From Pseudomonadaceae bacterium UBA836 (GTDB taxonomy: Bacteria > Pseudomonadota > Gammaproteobacteria > Pseudomonadales > Pseudomonadaceae), in NCBI GenBank assembly GCA_002296055.1, contig DBHE01000160.1:1-6124 (forward strand): a stretch of DNA of 6,124 nucleotides, in the 5' to 3' direction. The notes under the pieces were generated by a model. It worked only from the letters and a program-made list of their open reading frames with translations, did not search any database and was not told the DNA's origin. A program made the translations under genes and the position numbers. Below, piece after piece: positions 1-4,868 of this stretch (positions are counted from its first letter, which is position 1; each line of letters begins with the position of its first letter).

Positions 1-1706
1 CCCGGCACCTGACGGAACATCACCACGGTCACGCCCAGCAGCAGCAGGTAGACCACAAACACCATGCCGCGACGACCGAGGCTGCGGCCGACCAGCCCTT
101 CATAGCGCTCGGCATTACGCTGGAAGAAACGGTTGAACGGGCGGAACAGCCAGCCAAAGCTGCGGTTGATCACGCGGGTCGGCAGGTCCGGCGCAGCGCC
201 GTGGGGCTTGAGCAGGGTAGCGGCCAGCGCCGGCGACAGGGTCAGCGAGTTGATCGCCGAGATCACGGTGGTAATGGCGATGGTCACCGCAAACTGGCGG
301 TAGAACTGCCCGGTAATACCATCCAGAAACGCCATCGGCACAAACACCGCGCAGAGCACCAGACTGATCGCCACAATCGGGCCGCTGACCTCGCGCATCG
401 CCTGATGCGCCGCCGCCAGCGGTGCCAGCCCCTGCTCGATATTGCGCTCAACGTTTTCCACCACCACGATGGCGTCATCCACCACAATGCCGATCGCCAG
501 CACCATGGCAAACAGCGTCAGCGTGTTGATCGAGAAGCCCAGCATCAGCAATACCGCAAAGCTGCCGACAATCGACACCGGCACTGCCAGCAGCGGAATC
601 AGCGAGGCGCGCCAGGTCTGCAGGAACAGAATGACCACTAGCACCACCAGCGCGACCGCCTCCATCAGGGTGGTGATCACCGAGCTGATAGAGGTACTGA
701 CAAACACGGTCGGGTCGTAGGCCACTTCCCAGCTCAGGCCCTCGGGAAAGTCCTCGGCCAGCTCGGCCATCTTGCCGCGCACCGCAGCCGACACATCCAG
801 CGCGTTGGAGCCCGGCGACTGGAAGATCGGCAGGGCCACTGCCTGGCGGCCGTTGAGCAGGGCGCGCAGGGCGTCTTCCTGCGCCGCCAACTCGATCCGG
901 GCAACGTCACGCAGGCGGGTGATCTCACCGTCTGCACCGGTCTTCAGAACGATGTCACCAAAGGCTTCGGTGCTGTCGAGCCGGCCCTTGGCGTTAATCG
1001 AGATCAGCAGATCCGAGCCCTGCGGCATCGGCGGTGCGCCAATCTGACCAGCCGACACCTGCACGTTCTGCTCGCGCACGGCAGCAACGATATCGCTGGC
1101 GGTTACGCCCAGCGAAGCGGCGCGCTGGGGGTCCACCCACAGGCGCATGGCGTAATCACCGGCGCCAAACAGACCCGCCTGACCAACGCCGGGGATACGC
1201 GCCAGCTCGTCGCGAATATGCAACACCGCGTAGTTGCGAATGTAGGTCGCATCCAGGCTGTCATCCGGTGAGATCAGATGCACCGCCATCATCAGGTTGG
1301 GCGACTGCTTCTGGGTAGTTACCCCCAGCTGTCGCACGTCCTCGGGCAGGCGCGGCAAGGCCTGCGACACCCGGTTCTGTACCTGCACCTGCGCCTGATC
1401 CGGGTCGGTGCCCAGGGCAAAGGTCACGGTCAGCGCCAGGCTACCGTCACTGCCGGCTACCGACTTCATGTAGATCATGTCTTCCACACCGTTGATGGCT
1501 TCCTCCAAGGGCGTGGCGACGGTTTCCGAGATGGTCTTGGGGTTGGCACCCGGGTAGCTCGCGCTGACCAGCACGCTGGGCGGCACAACCTCCGGATATT
1601 CGCTGACCGGCAGCATCGGGATGCTGATCAGGCCAACCACGAAGATGATGATCGACAGCACCGAGGCGAAGATCGGTCGGTCGACAAAGAAACGTGAAAT
1701 ATTCAC
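1..1706 (-). CDS. mexF: RND multidrug efflux pump, inner-membrane subunit (MexF-like, HAE1 family), partial
   Basis: This is the proton-driven inner-membrane subunit of a tripartite drug efflux pump, taking substrates from the periplasm or outer leaflet and passing them to an outer-membrane channel. The frame is open from 1706 to the left edge, giving 568 codons of the roughly 1,050 usual, so the C-terminal half is missing only because of the window. It begins MNISRFFVDRPIFASVLS (TM1 about residues 10-28), followed by the SEYPEVVPP stretch, the porter domain, and TM2-TM6 from about residue 340. TM4 carries the IVVDDAIVVVENVER motif with the paired aspartates D410/D411 of the proton relay (AcrB D407/D408). 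TM7 lies near the end. The start is a GTG (1706-1704) preceded by GGAG at 1717-1720; no ATG fits the family N-terminus. It lies downstream of the adaptor gene after an unusually long 477-bp gap. Similarity to MexF is from memory; another HAE1 subfamily name is possible, but the RND assignment is firm. Confidence 0.95.
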   Translation of the reverse strand, partial: MNISRFFVDRPIFASVLSIIIFVVGLISIPMLPVSEYPEVVPPSVLVSASYPGANPKTISETVATPLEEAINGVEDMIYMKSVAGSDGSLALTVTFALGTDPDQAQVQVQNRVSQALPRLPEDVRQLGVTTQKQSPNLMMAVHLISPDDSLDATYIRNYAVLHIRDELARIPGVGQAGLFGAGDYAMRLWVDPQRAASLGVTASDIVAAVREQNVQVSAGQIGAPPMPQGSDLLISINAKGRLDSTEAFGDIVLKTGADGEITRLRDVARIELAAQEDALRALLNGRQAVALPIFQSPGSNALDVSAAVRGKMAELAEDFPEGLSWEVAYDPTVFVSTSISSVITTLMEAVALVVLVVILFLQTWRASLIPLLAVPVSIVGSFAVLLMLGFSINTLTLFAMVLAIGIVVDDAIVVVENVERNIEQGLAPLAAAHQAMREVSGPIVAISLVLCAVFVPMAFLDGITGQFYRQFAVTIAITTVISAINSLTLSPALAATLLKPHGAAPDLPTRVINRSFGWLFRPFNRFFQRNAERYEGLVGRSLGRRGMVFVVYLLLLGVTVVMFRQVP

Positions 1707-1713
1707 GGCAATA

Positions 1714-1720
1714 CGCTCCC
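1714..1720 (-). promoter_or_regulatory. Ribosome binding site of the MexF-like gene
   Basis: On the minus strand GGGAGCG lies 7 bases upstream of the GTG at 1706, with the GGAG core about 9-10 bases away. It supports the GTG as the true start. The adaptor gene uses the same heptamer GGGAGCG ahead of its ATG (3358-3364). The site sits only two bases downstream of a strong UUCG hairpin. Confidence 0.65.
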
Positions 1721-1722
1721 TT

Positions 1723-1744
1723 GGCACGCCCCGAAGGGCGCGCC
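1723..1744 (-). other. Very stable RNA hairpin with UUCG tetraloop ahead of the pump start
   Basis: On the minus strand the arms GGCGCGCCC (1744-1736) and GGGCGUGCC (1731-1723) pair over 9 bp, with one G-U wobble, around the loop UUCG (1735-1732). The loop is closed by C-G, the especially stable cUUCGg form. Only AA separates it from the GGGAGCG ribosome binding site. There is no U-tract after it on either strand, so a Rho-independent terminator is unlikely. An RNA-stability or processing barrier, or a modulator of translation initiation for the pump, fits better. Confidence 0.7.
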
Positions 1745-1795
1745 CCAGCAATATATTGAAAGGTTCAAATCAGTTCACAAGCGGGCGGCACCCAG

Positions 1796-1869
1796 TTGCA
1801 CCGTCGCTCCTGCTTGCATGCAGTTCCTTGTGTTGCACCGTCATCCCCGCCTACACGCGGTTCCTTGTG
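1796..1869. repeat. Two tandem 37-bp degenerate units abutting REP-like element A
   Basis: Unit 1 (1796-1832) and unit 2 (1833-1869) both begin TTGCACCGTC and end TTCCTTGTG, and match at 29 of 37 positions. A third TTGCACCGTC starts at 1870 and runs into the complete REP-like element A. An exact 28-base match joins 1823-1850 to 1860-1887. Unit 2 has CATCCCCGC like a full element, but its hairpin is reduced to CCGC/GCGG around CTACAC. The units look like decayed or incompletely copied versions of the element's left end. Confidence 0.7.
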
Positions 1870-1872
1870 TTG

Positions 1873-1955
1873 CACCGTCATCCCCGCGTAGGCGGGGATC
1901 CAGAAACCGCGTGCACCGAAAACCCTGGATTCCCGCCTGCGCGGGAATGACGGTG
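1873..1955. repeat. REP-like palindromic element, copy A
   Basis: The element is a 29-bp inverted repeat (1875-1903 and 1925-1953, 26 of 29 positions matching) around a 21-bp spacer. Each arm is itself a perfect hairpin: ATCCCCGC/GCGGGGAT with loop GTAG (1880-1899), and ATTCCCGC/GCGGGAAT with loop CTGC (1929-1948). The CCGTCATTCCCGC...GCGGGAATCCAG pattern is a widespread dispersed repeat type in proteobacteria. The core at 1929-1948 also fits the neisserial dRS3 pattern ATTCCC-N8-GGGAAT. It probably does not move by itself, as no transposase is present in the window. It lies in the adaptor-pump gap and would be transcribed within the operon mRNA. Confidence 0.85.
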
Positions 1956-2016
1956 TAGCGGGCGACGCCGTTGTCAGTTCTGGCCCTCGGTTGCCGCTTT
2001 CACGTGGGACGGATTG

Positions 2017-2050
2017 TTGCGCCGCCCCCGCCTGCACCCGGTTCCTCGTG
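2017..2050. repeat. Partial 37-bp-type unit ahead of REP-like element B
   Basis: This stretch begins TTGC, contains CCCCGCCTGCAC and ends GGTTCCTCGTG. It aligns with unit 2 at 1833-1869 apart from a 3-base deletion and a few substitutions. Like unit 2, it directly abuts a complete REP-like element. The block of partial unit plus full element is therefore present twice, about 181 bp apart. Confidence 0.6.
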
Positions 2051-2053
2051 TTA

Positions 2054-2136
2054 CACCGTCATCCCCGCGAAGGCGGGGATCCAGAAACCCCGTGCACCGA
2101 AAACCCTGGATTCCCGCCTTCGCGGAAACGATGACG
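2054..2136. repeat. REP-like palindromic element, copy B (right arm decayed)
   Basis: Positions 2054-2125 match copy A (1873-1944) at 69 of 72 bases. The left hairpin ATCCCCGC/GCGGGGAT with loop GAAG (2061-2080) is perfect. The right hairpin is damaged: the arm that reads GCGGGAATGACGG in copy A reads GCGGAAACGATGACG here, losing one G and gaining bases, so pairing is imperfect. Its right end lies about 47 bases downstream (on the minus-strand transcript) of the adaptor stop codon. Confidence 0.85.
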
Positions 2137-2183
2137 TAACGGCAATGACGTACTACGCAAACCTCAAGCAGGTGCCGCTCAGC

Positions 2184-3353
2184 TCAGAATGCGGTCCGTG
2201 CGGCGATCTCATTACTCACCGGCTGACTGCGATCCATTGCCACCAACTGCGGTGCCACAGCGATACCGGGATAGAGAATTTTCTGCAGACCATTGACCAC
2301 CACCCGATCGCCCGCCTGCAGTCCGCCGCTGATCACCAGCAGACCATCAACCCGGCGGCCCGTCTCGACAAAGCGCCGAGTCGCACGATCCTGCTCATCG
2401 AGTACATAGACATAGCGGCGATCCTGGTCGGTCAGCACGGCTTTCTGGTCAATCAAGATCGCCTTGCTCGCCGCCGCCACCGGCATCTGCACGCGGGCAA
2501 ACTGACCGGGGCGGAACCGGCCCTGCGGGTTGGCAATCACCGCCCGATACTGCAGGGTGCCGGTGCCCGGGTTGAACTGGTTATCAACAAAGTCCAGCTC
2601 ACCGCTGAATGGAAAATCATCGCCGCTGCCCAGGCCCAGACGCACCGGCACCGCTACTTCCTCGCCATGCGGATTGGCCTCGACGGTTTGCTGATCGCTT
2701 TCAAAGTACACGTACAGCGGGTCAACCGAGACCAGCGTCGCCAGCAGGGTGGCATCGGCTGTCGCCAGGTTGCCCTTGGTGATTTCCGCGCGGCCCATGC
2801 GACCGGACACCGGCGCTTTCACTTCGGTGTAGGCCAGATCCAGCTCGGCGTTATCCTGCGCGGCTGCAGCCGAGGCCAGCGCTGCCTGTGCCATGGTGTG
2901 AGCGGCGCTGCGCTGCTCCATCTCTTCGCGAGAGATAGCGCGCCGCTCCCACAGCTGTTCGGCACGCTGCGCTTCACGCGCTGCCAGCGTCACCTGACTG
3001 CGGGCACGGGCCACTTCGGCGCGGGCCATTTGCAACCGCGCCTGATAAGGACGCTGATCGATAACAAAGAGCACCTCGCCCTGCTGCACCAGCTCGCCTT
3101 CTTCAAAGGCCACCTGGTCGATGTAGCCACTGACTCGCGGACGCAGTGCCACGGTTTCCGGGGCCGCCATGCGACCGGTAAAGCTGTCCCAGAGTGTCAC
3201 ATCACGTGGCTGGGCCACGGCAACATCCACTTCCGGCGCCGGCATATCCTGATTGGCGGCCTGATCACCGCTGGCTTCACAGCCGACCAACAGCAGCAAA
3301 AGCACCGACGCGGCGCTAGCCCGCGCAAAGGCATTCAAAGCATGCTTGTTCAT
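2184..3353 (-). CDS. mexE: RND efflux periplasmic adaptor lipoprotein (MexE-like)
   Basis: This 389-residue protein is the membrane-fusion (adaptor) subunit that links the RND pump to its outer-membrane channel. The ATG at 3353 has GGGAGCG upstream and gives a clear lipoprotein signal peptide: positively charged start, hydrophobic VLLLLLVG, then lipobox L-V-G-C with Cys25 as the lipidation site. The frame stays open upstream to an ATG at 3644, but that would bury the signal peptide. The first half-lipoyl segment (about 66-103) contains LRPRVSGYIDQVAF and the LFVIDQRPY stretch. An Ala/Gln/Glu-rich alpha-hairpin follows (about 105-165), then the second lipoyl half with APVSGRMGRAEITKGNLA, the beta-barrel with a FVDNQFNPGTGT stretch, and the membrane-proximal domain ending near NGLQKILYPG. 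Length and motifs match MexE best from memory. It is the first gene of the operon and is divergent from the AraC-like gene. Confidence 0.95.
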   Translation of the reverse strand: MNKHALNAFARASAASVLLLLLVGCEASGDQAANQDMPAPEVDVAVAQPRDVTLWDSFTGRMAAPETVALRPRVSGYIDQVAFEEGELVQQGEVLFVIDQRPYQARLQMARAEVARARSQVTLAAREAQRAEQLWERRAISREEMEQRSAAHTMAQAALASAAAAQDNAELDLAYTEVKAPVSGRMGRAEITKGNLATADATLLATLVSVDPLYVYFESDQQTVEANPHGEEVAVPVRLGLGSGDDFPFSGELDFVDNQFNPGTGTLQYRAVIANPQGRFRPGQFARVQMPVAAASKAILIDQKAVLTDQDRRYVYVLDEQDRATRRFVETGRRVDGLLVISGGLQAGDRVVVNGLQKILYPGIAVAPQLVAMDRSQPVSNEIAARTAF

Positions 3354-3392
3354 GGTTCCATCGCTCCCTGTGAGTTGGGCAAATTGGCAGAG

Positions 3393-3456
3393 AAAAAAGA
3401 GGGTCTGTTGCAGGCGCAACCCGCAAGGCAGGTGAACAAAAAAGGAAACAGACCCT
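3393..3456 (-). terminator. Terminator-like hairpin in the adaptor 5' leader (possible attenuator)
   Basis: On the minus strand AGGGUCUGUU (3456-3447) and AACAGACCCU (3409-3400) form a perfect 10-bp stem around a 37-base loop, followed by C and six U (3398-3393). The run of U ends about 40 bases before the adaptor ATG. A compact alternative hairpin, GUUGC-GCCU-GCAAC (3420-3407), shares the AAC of the long stem, so the two pairings exclude each other. The large loop makes an efficient intrinsic terminator less certain. The location, between divergent promoters and the first gene, would allow conditional read-through. Confidence 0.5.
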
Positions 3457-3561
3457 GGATCCCCGTGCTCCGGTTGGCGCACTGGCAGGTGGAAGGGGAT
3501 CAGGTATGGCGCAAAGATTAAGCTTGGGGAGCCGATTGCGGGTAGCGGAGTCCTGCGCGAA

Positions 3562-3599
3562 GATTGCCTATTTCTGTTTTTATGGAGAATTTGGCAATC
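3562..3599. promoter_or_regulatory. Inverted repeat GATTGCC/GGCAATC, possible operator
   Basis: GATTGCC (3562-3568) and GGCAATC (3593-3599) are perfect 7-bp inverted repeats, 31 bp from start to start (about three helical turns), enclosing an AT-rich segment. They lie upstream of the adaptor leader hairpin, where a promoter for the efflux operon could be. The right half overlaps TTGCCA on the minus strand, a 5-of-6 match to a -35. A dimeric repressor or activator site is possible; the binding protein is unknown. Confidence 0.35.
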
Positions 3600-3680
3600 C
3601 GCTGACTTTGCCCGCCAAAAGCGCAAAAATAGGTATGACCGCACCAGAAAAAGACAAAACGCACCTTACAGCACAAGGCT

Positions 3681-3717
3681 TTGCGCGATCCTGCAAGCTT
3701 ATTGCCTGATCCTGCAA
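3681..3717 (+). promoter_or_regulatory. Direct repeat with 21-bp period, candidate AraC-family operator
   Basis: The 16-mers at 3681-3696 and 3702-3717 share TTGC-NN-GATCCTGCAA (14 of 16 identical, with the last 10 exact), and their period is exactly 21 bp, two helical turns. Tandem half-sites at this spacing are the typical arrangement for AraC-family proteins, as in araI1-I2. The site is upstream of the regulator's -10 and also upstream of the efflux operon's likely promoter. It is therefore a good candidate for binding by the adjacent AraC-like protein. Confidence 0.5.
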
Positions 3718-3721
3718 TTGC

Positions 3722-3734
3722 TGACAAGCTGTCA
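3722..3734. promoter_or_regulatory. Palindrome TGACA-AGC-TGTCA upstream of the AraC-like gene
   Basis: Two perfect 5-bp arms flank a 3-base centre, just after the 21-bp-spaced repeats and 22 bases before the TATACT -10. It occupies roughly the -35 to -45 zone of the regulator promoter, so a bound protein would probably affect that promoter. Short palindromes arise by chance, so confidence is modest. Confidence 0.3.
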
Positions 3735-3756
3735 TCAAGCGGTTTCCTTCGCTGCG

Positions 3757-3762
3757 TATACT
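3757..3762 (+). promoter_or_regulatory. Putative -10 of the AraC-like gene promoter
   Basis: TATACT matches the sigma-70 -10 at five of six bases and lies 30 bases ahead of the ATG at 3793. It sits in the decamer GCGTATACTG, which is also found upstream of the MalT-like gene at 4828-4837. No good -35 lies 16-18 bases upstream, consistent with an activator-dependent or weak promoter. Confidence 0.5.
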
Positions 3763-3792
3763 GTCGCGAAACTCCAGAGGAGCACGTTTCAG

Positions 3793-4749
3793 ATGAGCGA
3801 TCTAGACACCTATCAGCCACGGCTTGATCTACCCATGTGCCGCCAATTGGCCGACCTGGTTGGTGAGCGCGCGCTGGTTGAAGGTATTAATGACACCGCC
3901 ATTCCCGGCCTGCAGGTCTATCGAACCGATCACCCTACCAGCGTCAACTCGGCCGTCTATGAACCGGCCCTCTGCGTTATTGCGCAGGGCAGCAAAACGG
4001 TGCAGCTCGGTGACAAGGAGATTGTCTATGGCCCGCTGAGCTACATGATCTCGGCGGTTGAGCTGCCGGTGGTTGGCTGCGTGGTCGACGCCACCCCAAA
4101 CCAACCTTACCTGGCCGTAAAGCTGTCGCTTGACCAGCAGGAAGTGGCTGAGTTGATTCTGGAGCTGGGCGACGCCCTGCCACCGCTGGATCAGCAGCGT
4201 GAGTGCCCTGCGGCCTCGTGCGGGCTGTGCGTCGCGCCGCTGGACTCCAACATCCTGCAGGCCATGACCCGCCTGGTGGCGCTGCTGTCCTCACCCACCG
4301 ACTGCCGCATTCTGGCCCCGTTGGTGCGGCGCGAACTGATCTACCGCGCTCTGGTTGGTGAAATGGGCTGGCGCCTGCGCGACTTTGCCGCCACCGACAC
4401 CCAGGCTCACCGCATTTCCAAGGTGATCGCGGTTCTCAAGGATCGCTTTGCCGAACCGCTGCGCGTGCGCGAGCTGGCCGAAGACGTCAACATGAGCGAG
4501 TCCAGCCTGTTCCACAGCTTCAAACAGGTGACACGCATGTCACCGGTGCAGTTTCAGAAGAAGCTGCGCCTGCACGAAGCCCGGCGACTGATGCTCACCG
4601 AAGGGCTGGAGGCCGCCACCGCCAGTTACCGCGTCGGCTACGAAAGCCCCTCGCACTTCAGCCGCGAGTATCGCCGCATGTTCGGCGCACCGCCGCGCGC
4701 CGACGTCAGCAAACTGCGCGGCGAGCAAGTAATGGCGGCCGCCCTGTAA
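3793..4749 (+). CDS. AraC-family transcriptional regulator with AraC_N sensor domain
   Basis: This 318-residue regulator is transcribed divergently from the efflux operon, so it probably controls that operon. The ATG at 3793 has AGGAG (3778-3782) upstream; a TTG at 3718 in the same frame is less likely because it lies upstream of the -10. The N-terminal half fits the AraC_N cupin-like family (YEPALCVIAQGSK, then a YGPLSYMISAVELPV stretch). The C-terminal half has both helix-turn-helix motifs of the AraC/XylS domain: about 223-245 (LRVRELAEDVNMSESSLFH) and about 276-301 (VGYESPSHFSREYRRMFGAPP). All seven cysteines (16, 61, 96, 138, 143, 146, 171) are in the sensor half, with three in the cluster C-PAAS-C-GL-C and none in the DNA-binding domain. 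P. aeruginosa CmrA, an AraC-type activator of mexEF-oprN under electrophile stress, is the closest functional parallel I know. Orthology is not shown. Confidence 0.93.
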   Translation: MSDLDTYQPRLDLPMCRQLADLVGERALVEGINDTAIPGLQVYRTDHPTSVNSAVYEPALCVIAQGSKTVQLGDKEIVYGPLSYMISAVELPVVGCVVDATPNQPYLAVKLSLDQQEVAELILELGDALPPLDQQRECPAASCGLCVAPLDSNILQAMTRLVALLSSPTDCRILAPLVRRELIYRALVGEMGWRLRDFAATDTQAHRISKVIAVLKDRFAEPLRVRELAEDVNMSESSLFHSFKQVTRMSPVQFQKKLRLHEARRLMLTEGLEAATASYRVGYESPSHFSREYRRMFGAPPRADVSKLRGEQVMAAAL

Positions 4750-4764
4750 TCGGCAGGGCGGTTG
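4736..4764 (+). terminator. Hairpin across the AraC-like stop codon, weak terminator candidate
   Basis: CCGCCCTG (4739-4746) and CAGGGCGG (4754-4761) form a perfect 8-bp stem, extendable by two G-U pairs and one C-G pair. The loop TAATCGG contains the TAA stop. Only TTGA follows, so there is no U-tract. It may stabilise the mRNA 3' end or act as a poor terminator before the next gene. Confidence 0.35.
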
Positions 4765-4830
4765 AGGCTGCACTCAGCCCCCCCGGCCGGCGGCTACTTT
4801 TCAGCCAGGCAAGACGACGAACAGAGCGCG

Positions 4831-4836
4831 TATACT
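4831..4836 (+). promoter_or_regulatory. Putative -10 of the MalT-like gene promoter
   Basis: TATACT lies 32 bases ahead of the ATG at 4869, within the same decamer GCGTATACTG seen upstream of the AraC-like gene. It suggests the MalT-like gene has its own promoter in the 119-bp gap rather than depending on read-through. No convincing -35 is visible. Confidence 0.45.
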
Positions 4837-4868
4837 GCGGAGCAGATCCACCAGCCGCAGGCGTATCG

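Larger units (their letters stand above)
1707..2183. other. Gene-free gap inside the efflux operon, filled with repeat elements
   Basis: These 477 bases separate the adaptor stop from the pump start, where family operons usually have a short junction. No open frame here resembles a protein. From right to left, in transcription order, the gap holds REP-like element B, a partial unit, about 60 bases of unassigned sequence (1956-2016), REP-like element A, two tandem 37-bp partial units, about 50 bases of AT-richer sequence (1745-1795), a cUUCGg hairpin and the pump's ribosome binding site. No good promoter is obvious in it, so the pump is probably still expressed by read-through from the adaptor. 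Confidence 0.8.
3354..3792. promoter_or_regulatory. Divergent control region between efflux operon and AraC-like gene
   Basis: This 439-bp gene-free stretch must carry the promoters for both the minus-strand efflux operon and the plus-strand regulator. The part from about 3560 to 3730 is clearly more AT-rich than the flanking genes. It holds a terminator-like hairpin in the adaptor leader (3393-3456), an inverted repeat GATTGCC/GGCAATC (3562-3599), a 21-bp-spaced direct repeat (3681-3717), the palindrome TGACA-AGC-TGTCA (3722-3734) and a -10-like TATACT (3757-3762). For the efflux operon no core promoter stands out: TTGCCA at 3597-3592 (5 of 6 to a -35) and TTGTCT at 3657-3652 are possible -35 elements, each with a poor -10, as expected for an activator-dependent promoter. 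Confidence 0.75.

Noticed and set aside
201..1697. Several plus-strand open frames opposite the pump gene
   Set aside because: The minus-strand frame is continuous with strong RND motifs; the plus-strand products are Arg/His-rich or low in complexity and are shadows.
1723..1744. Rho-independent terminator before the pump gene
   Set aside because: The hairpin is strong but is followed by AAGGGAGCG on the minus strand and by CCAGC on the plus strand, with no U-tract either way.
1796..2136. CRISPR array
   Set aside because: The repeats are palindromic elements of unequal spacing with conserved spacers and only two full copies; there are no unique spacers or cas genes.
3453..3473. A third, decayed REP-like element near CCCTGGATCCCCG
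   Set aside because: It resembles the right arm of the elements (CCCTGGATTCCCGCC) over only a short stretch, with no matching left arm, so chance similarity cannot be excluded.
1971..3521. Long plus-strand open frame (516 codons) opposite the adaptor gene
   Set aside because: It is antisense to a clear MexE-like gene, runs through REP-like element B, and its product is rich in His/Arg/Gln with no recognisable domain. It is a GC-rich shadow frame.
2184..3644. Adaptor start at the upstream ATG at 3644
   Set aside because: That start adds 97 residues lacking family similarity and would place the lipoprotein signal peptide in the middle of the protein. The ATG at 3353 has a ribosome binding site and a proper lipobox.
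3506..3709. Small plus-strand open frame in the divergent control region
   Set aside because: No ribosome binding site or family resemblance; it runs over the inverted repeat and operator candidates in a non-coding, AT-rich region.
3718..3792. TTG at 3718 as start of the AraC-like gene
   Set aside because: It lies upstream of the likely -10 at 3757-3762, and the ATG at 3793 has AGGAG in good position.
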